NCBI RefSeq assembly: GCF_003173595.1
Contig: NZ_QGNZ01000004.1
Span: 124,001-188,000 of the forward strand
Origin: Pedobacter yonginensis
Lineage (GTDB): Bacteria; Bacteroidota; Bacteroidia; Sphingobacteriales; Sphingobacteriaceae
Direction of reading: 5' to 3'
Length of the DNA stretch: 64,000 bases
In this document: one piece after another, positions 44,883-53,775 of the stretch
Numbering within the stretch: position 1 is the first letter of the stretch
Layout of the letters: each line of letters opens with the position of its first letter
The notes under the pieces: generated by a model
What the model saw: only the letters and a program-made list of their open reading frames with translations
Databases searched by the model: none
What the model was told of the DNA's origin: nothing
Translations under genes and position numbers: made by a program

Positions 44883-46067
44883 ATGATAGATTTTGAAAAA
44901 AGAAGACAGCAATTAGAGGAAGCACACCACAATTTAATTGCAATTAAGAATAAAAAAGCAGTTTTGGGAAATGGAATTTTTGACAGATATGAAAACCCTA
45001 TTTTAACTGCCGCTCATGCGCCTTTAAACTGGAAATATGATTTCAATCCTCAAACGAATCCCTATTTGTTAGAGCGAATTGGAATCAATGCAACCTTTAA
45101 CGCGGGTGCAATTAAGTTTAACAATAAATATATTTTAATTGTAAGAGTAGAAGGATCTGATCGAAAATCTTTTTTTGCTGTTGCCGAAAGCGATAATGGA
45201 GTAGATAATTTTACCTTCTGGAATGAGCCTGTAACACTACCGGAAACGAGCGAACCTGATACAAATGTTTATGATATGCGTATTGTTGCCCACGAAGATG
45301 GTTGGATGTATGGTTTATTCTGCACAGAAAGAAAAGATCCGAATGCGCCTGCACACGATCAATCTATGGCGGTTGCACAATGTGGAATTGTGCGCACCAA
45401 AGACTTAAAAACTTGGGAGCGTTTGGCTGATTTAAAAACACCATCTCCACAGCAACGAAATGTGGTTTTGCATCCAGAATTTGTGGATGGTAAATATGCT
45501 TTTTATACTCGCCCCCAAGATGGTTTTATTGAAAGCGGAACCGGTGGCGGAATTGGATTTGGATTGAGTGAATCCATTGAAAATGCAGTGATCGATAAAG
45601 AATCAATCGTTGATAATAAAAATTACCATACCGTTTATGAGGCAAAAAATGGAATGGGGCCTGAGCCAATTAAAACAGCGCATGGTTGGTTGTTCTTAGC
45701 TCACGGTGTAAGAAATACAGCCGCTGGATTGCGTTACGTGCTGTATATGTTTATGACAGATTTAGACGATTTAACCAAAGTAATTTATAAACCTGCTGGA
45801 TATTTTTTAGCTCCAGAAGGAGAGGAACGGATCGGAGATGTATCCAACGTAGTTTTTAGCAATGGCTGGATTTTGGATGAAGACGGAACGATGTTTATAT
45901 ATTACGCCTCATCCGATACGAGAATGCATGTTGCAACCAGTACATTAGATATTCTGATAGACTATGTAATAAATACGCCTGCCGATGAATTCCGTTCTGC
46001 CACTACTGTCAATAGAATTATAAGCAACATTGAAAAGAATAAAGTAACTTCTATAATTTCGGAATAG
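44883..46067 (+). CDS. GH130 4-O-beta-D-mannosyl-D-glucose phosphorylase
   Basis: 394 residues, no signal peptide, so cytoplasmic. GH130 features: [59 protein letters not shown], the catalytic Asp in [17 protein letters not shown], and [19 protein letters not shown]. These match subfamily GH130_1, which phosphorolyses mannosylglucose to mannose-1-phosphate and glucose. Upstream by 21 bases is the symporter; 2 bases downstream starts the epimerase that makes its substrate. Confidence 0.92.
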   Translation: MIDFEKRRQQLEEAHHNLIAIKNKKAVLGNGIFDRYENPILTAAHAPLNWKYDFNPQTNPYLLERIGINATFNAGAIKFNNKYILIVRVEGSDRKSFFAVAESDNGVDNFTFWNEPVTLPETSEPDTNVYDMRIVAHEDGWMYGLFCTERKDPNAPAHDQSMAVAQCGIVRTKDLKTWERLADLKTPSPQQRNVVLHPEFVDGKYAFYTRPQDGFIESGTGGGIGFGLSESIENAVIDKESIVDNKNYHTVYEAKNGMGPEPIKTAHGWLFLAHGVRNTAAGLRYVLYMFMTDLDDLTKVIYKPAGYFLAPEGEERIGDVSNVVFSNGWILDEDGTMFIYYASSDTRMHVATSTLDILIDYVINTPADEFRSATTVNRIISNIEKNKVTSIISE

Positions 46068-46069
46068 GT

Positions 46070-47269
46070 TTGAAATTAGATTTAGCAAAATATAAAGAAG
46101 AATTAAGCTCAGAATTGGAAAATATTCTGAGCTATTGGAAAAATTTTACTGTTGATGAGGTTAATGGAGGCTTTGTTGGAAAGATTGATAATGATAATAA
46201 CATTGATTATACAGCGCCGAAAGGAAGTGTATTAAATGCTAGGATTCTTTGGTCCTTTTCTTCAGCCTATAATTTAAATGGGAATTCTGATGATCTAGCA
46301 ATTGCCGATCGAGCTTTCAACTACATAATAAATCATTTTATTGATGATGAATTTGGCGGTGTTTATTGGTTGCTTAATGCAAAAGGAAATCCAATCGATA
46401 TAAAAAAGCAGATTTATGCAATAGCCTTTACCATTTATGCGTTTAGCGAATACTTTATTGCGAGTAAGAATGAGTTTGCTAAAGAAAGAGCTATTGAGCT
46501 GTACAAAAACTTGGTCGCCAATAGTTATGATATTGAAAGAGGCGGTTACTTCGAAGCATTTAGTAGAGCGTGGAAACCTTTGGATGATTTGAGGCTAAGC
46601 AATAAAGATGCAAATGAAAAGAAAACAATGAACACGCATTTACATGTTCTGGAAGCATTTACAACGCTTTATAAAATTTGGCCCAATGAACATTTGAGGC
46701 GAAAAATTATGGAGCTTCTTCAAAATTTTACCTCACATATCATCAATAAGGAAACTGGAAATTTAGTTTTGTTTTTTGACGAAAACTGGGTTCCAAAATC
46801 AGACATAATTTCTTACGGACACAATATTGAGGCCGCATGGTTATTGCTCGAGGCTGCAGAAGCGGTACACGATGAAGCATCAATCGAAACCATAAAATTA
46901 ATTTCGATGAAGATGGCAAGTGTTTCTAAGCAAGGTTTAGATGCCGACGGAAGTTTATGGTATGAGGATGAGCCATCTAATAATCATATCGTAAAAGAAA
47001 AACACTGGTGGGTTCAGGCAGAAGCCATGGTTGGTTTTTTCAATGCATGGCAAATATCCAAAAACGACGAGTTCTTAGAGATTAGTTTAAAAAACTGGTC
47101 GTTCGTAAAAGATAGAATCATCAGTTATGATGAAGGCGAATGGTTTTGGGGAATAACCGAAGCTGGAGAAATTATGCCAAATGAGGATAAAGTAGGTGTT
47201 TGGAAATGCCCATATCATAACAGCAGAGCGTGTATGGAATTAATTAAAAGAATTGATTTATACCTCTAA
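46070..47269 (+). CDS. Cellobiose/mannobiose 2-epimerase (AGE superfamily)
   Basis: 399 residues, no signal peptide. (alpha/alpha)6 barrel with the conserved histidines in MNTHLHVLEAFTTLYKIWP, SYGHNIEAAWLLLEAAEA and KEKHWWVQAEAMVGFFNA and the end signature KCPYHNSRACMELI. Converts mannobiose to beta-mannosyl-1,4-glucose for the GH130 phosphorylase. The start is a TTG at 46070, 2 bases after the GH130 stop; no in-frame ATG fits, so translation is probably coupled to the upstream gene. Confidence 0.92.
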   Translation: MKLDLAKYKEELSSELENILSYWKNFTVDEVNGGFVGKIDNDNNIDYTAPKGSVLNARILWSFSSAYNLNGNSDDLAIADRAFNYIINHFIDDEFGGVYWLLNAKGNPIDIKKQIYAIAFTIYAFSEYFIASKNEFAKERAIELYKNLVANSYDIERGGYFEAFSRAWKPLDDLRLSNKDANEKKTMNTHLHVLEAFTTLYKIWPNEHLRRKIMELLQNFTSHIINKETGNLVLFFDENWVPKSDIISYGHNIEAAWLLLEAAEAVHDEASIETIKLISMKMASVSKQGLDADGSLWYEDEPSNNHIVKEKHWWVQAEAMVGFFNAWQISKNDEFLEISLKNWSFVKDRIISYDEGEWFWGITEAGEIMPNEDKVGVWKCPYHNSRACMELIKRIDLYL

Positions 47270-47407
47270 CAAGCAATCTCCAATATTATGATATAATATA
47301 TCCATATTTCATAAACTAAGTTTTACAAAATATTTTCATAACATGCCAAATATTTGTGTTCTAAAATTCCAACTAAACGGGGCTGTTATTTTGGGTTTTA
47401 AAATGTT

Positions 47408-47530
47408 CTAAATAAATCCTTTGCTTTTTAAGTCATCAACAATCGGCTGTAATACCTTTAATAAGTCACTTAAGTGTTCAAAGTAATCTTCATTTAGGGT
47501 ACAATAGCGGCAGCCGCGTTTACTTCCAGC
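47408..47530 (-). pseudogene. Possible C-terminal gene remnant on the minus strand
   Basis: Minus-strand frame ending at TAG 47410-47408 reads GSKRGCRYCTLNEDYFEHLS and then DLLKVLQPIVDDLKSKGFI, a protein-like tail with no start codon in frame and no recognised family. It abuts and partly overlaps the plus-strand lyase fragment, which suggests a recombination junction near 47500. Weak evidence. Confidence 0.25.
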
Positions 47531-47865
47531 CTTATGTTTACCATAGAGATATGGCAGGGCCTTGTGGTGATACCTTTGGAAAATCTTATCCTTCCAGCGG
47601 AAGCCTCGTAAAAGGAAATACCTATACCGTTCACCTTTACATCAAGAGTAATACAGGTTCAAATAAAAATGGATGGGTCCAGGTTATTATTAATGGAACT
47701 ACGGTCCTTGACAAATCAATACGATGGACTACGAATGACGCCCAGCGCTTGATCAATAGGCTATCCTTCCACAATTTTAGGGGTGGGAAAGATGTTGCAG
47801 TATGGGGGTCAAGTCAGACCAGTTACATTTATTTTGATGACCTTGTTGTAAACAAGATTCAGTAA
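47500..47865 (+). pseudogene. Polysaccharide-lyase-like protein, N-terminally truncated
   Basis: The frame gives YNSGSRVYFQPYVYHRDMAG, then GNTYTVHLYIKSNTGSNKNG, VIINGTTVLDKSIRWTTN and RLSFHNFRGGKDVAVWGSSQ, ending TSYIYFDDLVVNKIQ. This is the C-terminal jelly-roll half of PL14/heparin-lyase-like or alginate-lyase-like lectin-fold proteins. An ATG at 47551 is available, but the similarity extends upstream of it without a start or signal peptide. Probably a remnant of a larger lyase gene, left by the island insertion. A bidirectional terminator follows. Confidence 0.6.
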
Positions 47866-47868
47866 AAA

Positions 47869-47905
47869 AATAACAGGCATGTTTAATTCATGCCTGTTAT
47901 TTTTG
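47869..47905. terminator. Bidirectional terminator
   Basis: AATAACAGGCATG / CATGCCTGTTATT perfect 13-bp stem, 7-base loop, A7 on one side and T5 on the other. Serves the lyase fragment on the plus strand and may also stop minus-strand transcription from 47970. Confidence 0.8.
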
Positions 47906-47969
47906 TTTAAATGCATATGAACATATCTATAGCAGGCAAAAAAATATTTCCTAAAGACCTTTTAATGCT

Positions 47970-48695
47970 TCACTTATTTAATTGTCGGTAAGGATAAAAG
48001 TCTTCAATATACATCAATGTATTATTTTCGGCTAAAGGCGCTTTTTTTGCCTCTTTCCAAATCTTACTGCAAAATCGGTAAACTGAATATGCATTTATAT
48101 AGGTAGTATACACAACCGATGCGATTCCCATACTACTATCCAAATTCTCGTAAAACAATTTATAGTTACTATAGAATAGAAACCCTAGAGGTACTAATGC
48201 AACTATTGCGCCCGGTAATCGGAGGGCTATATGGACAGCGTTTAGCTTTTCAGATGCATCGTCTTTTGCCAGTTCCTGACTTAAAGAAAACGGCTGGATC
48301 AATCTGCTAAAACCCATATACCGGGATGGCATCAGGTCGAGTCTGGAAACTTCCCCATGGTTATAAATACGAAAACCAATCAATTTTGAGAAATGTATAA
48401 GTTCAGAAAGGCGGGAAACCAGTAAGGTGTTGAAAAGGAACATCGTGGCAAAAATAGGAGCAGTAACGAGTCCAAGAAGCTTTATGTTCTCCAGTTTGAT
48501 TATACTAAATTCCAGTCCCGAAATGGCTGAAGTTTTATAGAGATAATAAATCACTACCGTGACGGTCATCCAAAAATAAAGCTTGTTTATTGAATGATTC
48601 GTCTCTTTTATATTTTCTTTAAGCTCACCATAGTAACTTGTCAGCTGTTCCTTGGAATTTTCCTTAATAAAAAGCGCGATGTCTTTTAGTTGCAT
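47970..48695 (-). CDS. Hypothetical membrane protein, 241 residues
   Basis: Soluble N-terminal helix (about 35 residues, MQLKDIALFIKENSKEQLTS) followed by about four hydrophobic segments: FWMTVTVVIYYLYKTSAI (about 42-60), IKLLGLVTAPIFATMFLF (about 70-90), LRLPGAIVALVPLGFLFY (about 157-175) and MGIASVVYTTYINAYSVY (about 188-206). No family recognised. It follows a 500-residue unknown gene in the same direction with a 75-base gap. Sits in the recombinase island, so it may be part of a two-gene accessory system. Confidence 0.65.
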   Translation of the reverse strand: MQLKDIALFIKENSKEQLTSYYGELKENIKETNHSINKLYFWMTVTVVIYYLYKTSAISGLEFSIIKLENIKLLGLVTAPIFATMFLFNTLLVSRLSELIHFSKLIGFRIYNHGEVSRLDLMPSRYMGFSRLIQPFSLSQELAKDDASEKLNAVHIALRLPGAIVALVPLGFLFYSNYKLFYENLDSSMGIASVVYTTYINAYSVYRFCSKIWKEAKKAPLAENNTLMYIEDFYPYRQLNK

Positions 48696-48770
48696 ATTTT
48701 AGGTTGAGAGTTTAAAACGTCTGTCAATTTGGCCTCATCGAAAAGAACTGGGGCATGGCCATGTAAAATA

Positions 48771-50273
48771 TTAATCGAGCGAAAGTATGAATACTTTTTT
48801 TGGAATAGGTTCAGAAAAATAAGCACCAATAGCTTTTTGATTTTCCACGGTGCTTAATTCTTTTTTAAGCAACATCACAGGTGTACAGATATTTTCGCCT
48901 TCAGCATCATGCAGCCCAATCAACAATGCTGGAAAGAAGTCACAATCCTCGGGGTTGAGATCTTCGGTCGGCAAATGTAGGATAAGGGATAGGGGGGAGT
49001 GCTTTTTGGATGAAGAACGACTCGCTGTTTTTTTGGATAGCAGCTTGATAGAAACAATATTATCATCAGAACTTACTTCCTGCGCCGATACCCAAGTTTT
49101 CTTTTTTTCAATCCTTTTGGTGGTTTTATGGCTAAATTCAAAATGAAGAGCAAACGCATCTTCAAGATACTTTATTTCAAGTTCGTCGTTACTTAAATAT
49201 TTTTTATCGGTTGGAAAAATAACGTCGTAGTTGCCACAGAGCTGTTTCATAAGGTCCTGGCTTTCTACATCAGCGCGTTTTTGCTCCAAAAAATCCTCCA
49301 GTTCTGCTAAATTCGAGATTATTGAATCAGGGAAACTCATTCGGTTAAGCTCTCTTGGATACAGGAATTTACGTATAGACGGGGCAATCCTTAAAAAATC
49401 TTCATCATTAGCTAAATACTCGTTAATACCAGGTCTTGGCATAGAAGCATCCTTTGATAAGTCAGAAACTTCGGTTATGATTTTTTCCATCACAACCGTT
49501 TTGGCAAGTAAGTGGCCGTATAATTTGGAATGAAAACAGAACATCCCCAATAGAAGGTTTTGTTTTTCCCATTCCGTTTCTTCAAGACGGAAACTCATGT
49601 GTGCACGCTTATCGTTTCCCTGTTCGAGTGAAAGGTTAAGGTAAAGATAGTCTGAAGCTGGATCTTTTGAAGCTATGCCTTCATAGCACCGAATAGTATT
49701 ACCATTCTTGAAGCGCACTTCCACCAAAGTATATTTGCCCATGGTATTAAATTTAACCTCACCAACAGCAATACCCCACTGATCGTCTATCGGGCTTTGT
49801 TTTTTGCCGATACGTTCGTATAGTAGCCATCGGCTACTATCCAAAAATTCTACATTTGTATTCTGGCCATATATCTGTTCTAGTAAAGCCTGGGGATCCT
49901 TTACTCTTTCATAACTTGATTTTATATAATTTCGAAAAGCATCTAGATGCTCTGTTTGACTAAAAAGATATTTGCGGTGATGTTCTTTCTTTTTTACTTG
50001 TTGAATTAAATAATCCAGAGCTTCCAAATAACGTAAAGATATGCTTAGCTTCTCATTCTTCTGATAGGGTTCAAGAATATACTCCAGCATCATCGAAGAA
50101 GCAATCCGTTTTGCCTTTTCATTTGCCCCTTCTGTTTGTTCCTGACAAAATGCAGCTTGATCTTTTGGGGAGCTTAGCCCCTCAGTCGAAAAGATTTTAA
50201 AAAGGATTAAATCCATGAAGGCCTTAATGGCAGGTTCAGTTGGATGGAAATGTAAATTCGTTTGCCGGCTCAT
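48771..50273 (-). CDS. Hypothetical protein, 500 residues, possible sensor domain
   Basis: Soluble, no signal peptide. Residues 1-130 are helical and charged. Residues about 153-275 are strand-rich, with SSRWLLYERIGKK, EVRFKNGNTIRCYEGIASK, YLYLNLSLEQG and LLLGMFCFHSKLYGHLLAKT, and resemble the small lipocalin-like domains at the C-terminus of some bacterial ligand-sensing proteins; this is a pattern impression only. The rest has a Lys/Ser-rich stretch (KKTASRSSSKKHS) and a strand-rich end (PVMLLKKELSTV). First gene of a two-gene minus-strand unit with a membrane protein. Function unknown. Confidence 0.65.
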   Translation of the reverse strand: MSRQTNLHFHPTEPAIKAFMDLILFKIFSTEGLSSPKDQAAFCQEQTEGANEKAKRIASSMMLEYILEPYQKNEKLSISLRYLEALDYLIQQVKKKEHHRKYLFSQTEHLDAFRNYIKSSYERVKDPQALLEQIYGQNTNVEFLDSSRWLLYERIGKKQSPIDDQWGIAVGEVKFNTMGKYTLVEVRFKNGNTIRCYEGIASKDPASDYLYLNLSLEQGNDKRAHMSFRLEETEWEKQNLLLGMFCFHSKLYGHLLAKTVVMEKIITEVSDLSKDASMPRPGINEYLANDEDFLRIAPSIRKFLYPRELNRMSFPDSIISNLAELEDFLEQKRADVESQDLMKQLCGNYDVIFPTDKKYLSNDELEIKYLEDAFALHFEFSHKTTKRIEKKKTWVSAQEVSSDDNIVSIKLLSKKTASRSSSKKHSPLSLILHLPTEDLNPEDCDFFPALLIGLHDAEGENICTPVMLLKKELSTVENQKAIGAYFSEPIPKKVFILSLD

Positions 50274-50862
50274 TTTGTTTTTGAGAGATTTAAATAGTTT
50301 TTGAAACTTATTAAAAACTTTTAACTTCTGAAAGTAATAAGCATTTTTATTTCAAAATGTCTTTTCAAATAGTCGTAAATAGCCTTCTTAGAAGAAAGAG
50401 TTTTAAAGTTATTCAAGAGCTTTAAAACTTTTTTTCACAATAAACAAAATAACCCAAGCGAGTAGCATTCAGCTTGCTTTTTTGTCTATACATTAGCTTT
50501 AATAACCCTGAAATGAAAGGTAAAACATACATGCATCACTAAAAGATAAATGATTGAACACTTAAGCATGCTGATCTAGATTATTAAATACATCGGTCAG
50601 CAATAAACAATTTTAACACTAAAATTTACTATTATGCTGACCATTCCAAATGTATTGGCCCGGTGCATTCCGGCCACACCCCAGATTCTTGAAAATAATA
50701 AAGGGCCATAAACTCAAGGCCAGCATCGGGCGTTTGTTGTCATTCAGCGGGCGCAGAAGGATTGGTATTTCAGGTGTAATGCTCTTAACACACTTTTCTT
50801 ACGGAATGCCTACTCCAAAATCCTTAACAGAGTAAGTTCTATCCCCTTTAAAAATACAAACG
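50274..50862. other. Non-coding gap in the island
   Basis: AT-rich leader of the 500-residue gene on the left, including TTAAAAACTTTTAA-type dyads. A short ATG frame at 50635-50712 (MLTIPNVLARCIPATPQILE...) and an overlapping frame 50650-50835 compete; neither looks convincing. No RNA gene was seen. Confidence 0.35.
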
Positions 50863-51285
50863 ATGTTAAAAATCATATTAAAATGGAGCATTACCAGGCT
50901 TTTGCCTCCACTTTCATTACAGCTAATTCAAGTTTTCCATAACATTCATACCATGGCATTGGCCATTGACCAAATGTTATATATTGTAATGTACTGTATT
51001 GCTGTGATGGTACTTTTTTTCGTAGAAATAGCAATAGAAACGCAAGTTTTCCTTTGCGAAAAGGATGTTTACAGAATGTTCTATGCTTTAAATTGGCTAT
51101 CTATGGTATTAGGAATCAGTGCGAACATCTATTGTTACGAAATTACCCATAGCGGCAATATTCCTCGGGAACAATACTGGGTCGGTTTGTGTGGGATAGT
51201 TTTAATCTCTATCCTTTTTGATGTGTTGGTAAAGCTGGTGATCAAAATTATAAGCAAACTAAAAGAAATAGGCCTCAAAACATAA
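50863..51285 (+). CDS. Small membrane protein, 140 residues
   Basis: At least three hydrophobic segments: QMLYIVMYCIAVMVLFFVEI, MFYALNWLSMVLGISANIY and WVGLCGIVLISILFDVLVKL, ending in a basic tail KIISKLKEIGLKT. The ATG at 50953 (MALAIDQMLYIVM) is an alternative start that skips a weak N-terminal part. No family recognised. A strong terminator follows at 51329. Confidence 0.55.
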   Translation: MLKIILKWSITRLLPPLSLQLIQVFHNIHTMALAIDQMLYIVMYCIAVMVLFFVEIAIETQVFLCEKDVYRMFYALNWLSMVLGISANIYCYEITHSGNIPREQYWVGLCGIVLISILFDVLVKLVIKIISKLKEIGLKT

Positions 51286-51328
51286 TGCCAAACCAACTGA
51301 AATTTCTTTAATACAAAAGATATTTTAC

Positions 51329-51354
51329 AGGGCTGATTTTTTCAGCCCTTTTTT
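51329..51354 (+). terminator. Rho-independent terminator
   Basis: AGGGCTGA / TCAGCCCT perfect 8-bp stem with a 5-base T-rich loop and T6 tail. Confidence 0.85.
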
Positions 51355-51489
51355 ATTACTCATTTCATGCAATCAATTTGCTTCCTGAATATCAAGGAAA
51401 AATCTTTTTTTTTATTAGGCTTGCTCACGTTAGTGATATGCAAATATCCAAGCGCACATTTGATAAGTTTCCTTCCAAACGAGATCATT

Positions 51490-51645
51490 ATGAGAAAGCT
51501 GAAAATTGAAAAGATGCAGCCTGAAAAATTGGTTGAAATGCTAAACAAGAAGGGTGTAAAAATGTCGATAACTCATGCTAAAGAAGTCTTGGATTTATTG
51601 TATGTATTAGCTATTTTGGAAGTTGAGCAAGTATTAAAGACATGA
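51490..51645 (+). CDS. Small protein encoded ahead of the recombinase, 51 residues
   Basis: Starts at ATG 51490 (MRKLKIEKMQPEKLVEMLNK) and overlaps the recombinase start by 4 bases (ATGA). Two amphipathic helices (PEKLVEMLNKKG, THAKEVLDLLYVLAILEVEQ). Short ORFs of this kind are common directly before serine recombinase genes in Bacteroidota elements. A frame extends upstream to 51367, but that part is AT-rich leader and not needed. Possible recombination directionality factor or regulator (inference). Confidence 0.6.
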   Translation: MRKLKIEKMQPEKLVEMLNKKGVKMSITHAKEVLDLLYVLAILEVEQVLKT

Positions 51646-53195
51646 TTATAGCCGATTTATATATAAGAGTAAGTACTGATGAACAGGCAGATAAAGGTTA
51701 TTCTCAACGCAACCAAGAGGAAGTTTTACAGCGCTATTGCTTTTCAAGGGATATTGCTGTAAGAAAGGTGGTGTATGAAGATCATTCGGCCAAAACTTTC
51801 ATACGCCCCGCCTGGCAAAAGCTACTAACCGAAATAAAGAAAAAGCGGGGGCAAACCGATCTTGTTCTCTTTACCAAATGGGATAGGTTCAGTAGAAATG
51901 CCGGTGACGCATATCAGATGATTAAATTGTTATCCGATTATGGTGTAGAACCTCAGGCGATAGAACAGCCTTTAGATATCACAATTCCTGAAAATAAAAT
52001 GATGCTGGCCTTTTATCTTGCTGCTCCAGAGGTGGAAAATGATCGAAGGGCCCTAAATACTTTTCACGGCATGAGAAGGGCAAGAAAAGAAGGGCGCTGG
52101 ATGGGTCCCGCACCGATTGGTTATGCAAATAAAGTTACCGAGGACGGCAAAAAATATATCTGTCCGGTCGAACCACAGGCATCTTTGATGAGATGGGTCT
52201 ACGAGGAATTGTCAACGGGTAAGTGGTACATAGATCAAATTTGGAAAGAAGCATTTGAAAAAGGGTTAAAAACTGGTCGAAAGAATTTTTGGCAGGTGAT
52301 ACGCAACCCTATCTATTGCGGTAGAATTCCTATTTCTAAATTTAAAGATGAAGAAGCGCATACTGTTAAAGGTCAGCACGATGCGATTGTTTCCGAAGCA
52401 GTTTTTTATAAAGCAATGGATATTTTAGATCGCCGTAATAAACCCAAGAAAACAACCATTGCCTCATTGGATATGTTGCCTCTGAGGGGTTTTCTGATCT
52501 GCCCAAAATGCGGTTATATGCTGTCCGGAAGTGCTTCCAAAGGTTGCAAAAAGCATTACCATTATTACCATTGCTTTTCTAAATGCGGGGTGAGGTACAA
52601 TGCAGATAAGGTTAATCAACTTTTTATTAAGGAGCTAGAAAAGTATTCTATAGACCCTGTCCTAAACGAAGCCTACAGTATGATTCTCAAACAGGTATAT
52701 CAAGCAATAGCTGGTGAAGATAATGACCAGATTTGGAATGTGAAAAAACAGCTGGAAGAATTTAATTCACGAATTACAAAAGCTAGAGATAAAATGCTAA
52801 ATGATGTAATTCTTGATTTTGAGTATCGGAAGATTAAATCGGAATGCGAGAAAAACATATCAATCTTGGAAGGAAAACTAATTGACCTATCCAAAGGGAA
52901 AGAGAATATTGGTGATTTAATTGGAAAAGCAACTAAAATGATAACAAACCTTTCAGAAACCTATTTAAATGCAGATTCTGAAGGGAAACGACGAATAATT
53001 AGTTCGATGTATCCTCAAAATCTCACTTTTGACGGAATACAACATCGAACTATTCGAATGAATGAGGCAATCCGCGTTCTAGGTACTTTAAAGACGGTTT
53101 TCGAAGGCAAAAAAAAGGGGCAAATCAAACAAAAATTTGATTTGCCCACTATGGTAGCGGGGAGCAGGATCGAACTGCCGACCTCAGGGTTATGA
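51642..53195 (+). CDS. Large serine recombinase (site-specific integrase)
   Basis: 517 residues. Resolvase catalytic domain with DLYIRVSTDEQADKGYSQRN (nucleophile Ser11) and LVLFTKWDRFSRNAGDAYQM; recombinase domain (RRARKEGRWMGPAPIGYANK, FWQVIRNPIYCGRIPISKFK); zinc ribbon with CPKCGYMLSGSASKG and the second Cys pair CFSKCG; coiled-coil C-terminus. It integrates and excises the surrounding element. The last 15 codons lie on the antisense of the tRNA-Met 3' end (translation VAGSRIELPTSGL), and the codons before them on the tRNA terminator, so the natural end of the protein is set by the target site. Confidence 0.92.
   Translation: MIIADLYIRVSTDEQADKGYSQRNQEEVLQRYCFSRDIAVRKVVYEDHSAKTFIRPAWQKLLTEIKKKRGQTDLVLFTKWDRFSRNAGDAYQMIKLLSDYGVEPQAIEQPLDITIPENKMMLAFYLAAPEVENDRRALNTFHGMRRARKEGRWMGPAPIGYANKVTEDGKKYICPVEPQASLMRWVYEELSTGKWYIDQIWKEAFEKGLKTGRKNFWQVIRNPIYCGRIPISKFKDEEAHTVKGQHDAIVSEAVFYKAMDILDRRNKPKKTTIASLDMLPLRGFLICPKCGYMLSGSASKGCKKHYHYYHCFSKCGVRYNADKVNQLFIKELEKYSIDPVLNEAYSMILKQVYQAIAGEDNDQIWNVKKQLEEFNSRITKARDKMLNDVILDFEYRKIKSECEKNISILEGKLIDLSKGKENIGDLIGKATKMITNLSETYLNADSEGKRRIISSMYPQNLTFDGIQHRTIRMNEAIRVLGTLKTVFEGKKKGQIKQKFDLPTMVAGSRIELPTSGL
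53109..53147 (-). terminator. Terminator of the tRNA-Met gene
   Basis: GGGCAAATCAAA / TTTGATTTGCCC perfect 12-bp stem with a 6-base loop, then T8 on the minus strand. It lies within the last codons of the plus-strand recombinase. Confidence 0.85.
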
Positions 53196-53228
53196 ATCCT
53201 GCGCTCTAACCATCTGAGCTACCCCGCC
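53152..53228 (-). tRNA. tRNA-Met (anticodon CAT)
   Basis: 77 nt on the minus strand: acceptor GGCGGGG/CCCCGCT, D arm GCTC...GAGC, anticodon loop TTCATAA, T arm GGCAG-TTCGATC-CTGCT, encoded CCA end. The anticodon CAT could be elongator Met or Ile2 (modified). Its 3' end is the boundary of the recombinase element, the usual attachment position. A terminator follows. Confidence 0.93.
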
Positions 53229-53284
53229 GGGTAAAAATATTTGCTTATAATATCAAATATTTAAGTGGTTATTTTTTGGAGTTG

Positions 53285-53292
53285 CAAATATA
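53285..53292 (-). promoter_or_regulatory. Putative -7 element of the tRNA-Met gene
   Basis: Minus strand TATATTTG, 56 bases upstream of the tRNA 5' end, fits TAnnTTTG. No -33 box seen. Confidence 0.35.
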
Positions 53293-53364
53293 GAATAAAT
53301 TACCTTTCTTTAGAAAAATAAAATAAAAAATTAGTCCGGAAATTTATTCTGGTAATGAATTAAC

Positions 53365-53745
53365 ATGGCAGAAAAGAAAAAATTTACGCTTGAGTACGAG
53401 GTTAAATCGTCACCACGAATACTGTATAGTTTTATAAGTGAGCCAAATGGCTTGTCGCAATGGTTTGCAGATGATGTAAATTTTCGCGATCAAGTATATA
53501 CCTTTACTTGGGATGATGAGCAGCAAAAAGCTAAGCTCGTTTCCATAAAAGAGAACAAATTGGTAAAATTCAAATGGTTGGACGATGAACCGCAGTGCTA
53601 TTTCGAAATGGAAATTGTACAAGATGAATTAACCAATGATGTAGCACTCTCCATAACCGACTTTACAACAGATGACCTCCTTGCTGAGAAAAAATCGATT
53701 TGGGACAACCAGATTGATTATCTCATAAGTGTTTTAGGTGCATAA
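53365..53745 (+). CDS. START-like (SRPBCC/AHSA1-type) domain protein
   Basis: 126 residues, no signal. Pattern of the START-like fold: FTLEYEVKSSPRILYSFISE, PNGLSQWFADDVNFRDQVYT, DEQQKAKLVSIKENKLVKFK and the long C-terminal helix EKKSIWDNQIDYLISVLG. Small conserved protein of Bacteroidota that usually sits next to LptF; its ligand is unknown. The permease gene starts 30 bases later. Confidence 0.75.
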   Translation: MAEKKKFTLEYEVKSSPRILYSFISEPNGLSQWFADDVNFRDQVYTFTWDDEQQKAKLVSIKENKLVKFKWLDDEPQCYFEMEIVQDELTNDVALSITDFTTDDLLAEKKSIWDNQIDYLISVLGA

Positions 53746-53763
53746 AATTCCCCATGCATTGTT

Positions 53764-53771
53764 TACCTTTG
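53764..53771 (+). promoter_or_regulatory. Putative -7 element directly before the permease gene
   Basis: TACCTTTG, a good TAnnTTTG match ending 4 bases before the GTG start. If used, the message would be leaderless. Confidence 0.4.
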
Positions 53772-53775
53772 TAAG

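Noticed and set aside
53152..53195. C-terminal domain of the recombinase
   Set aside because: The residues are antisense translation of tRNA-Met, not a protein domain.
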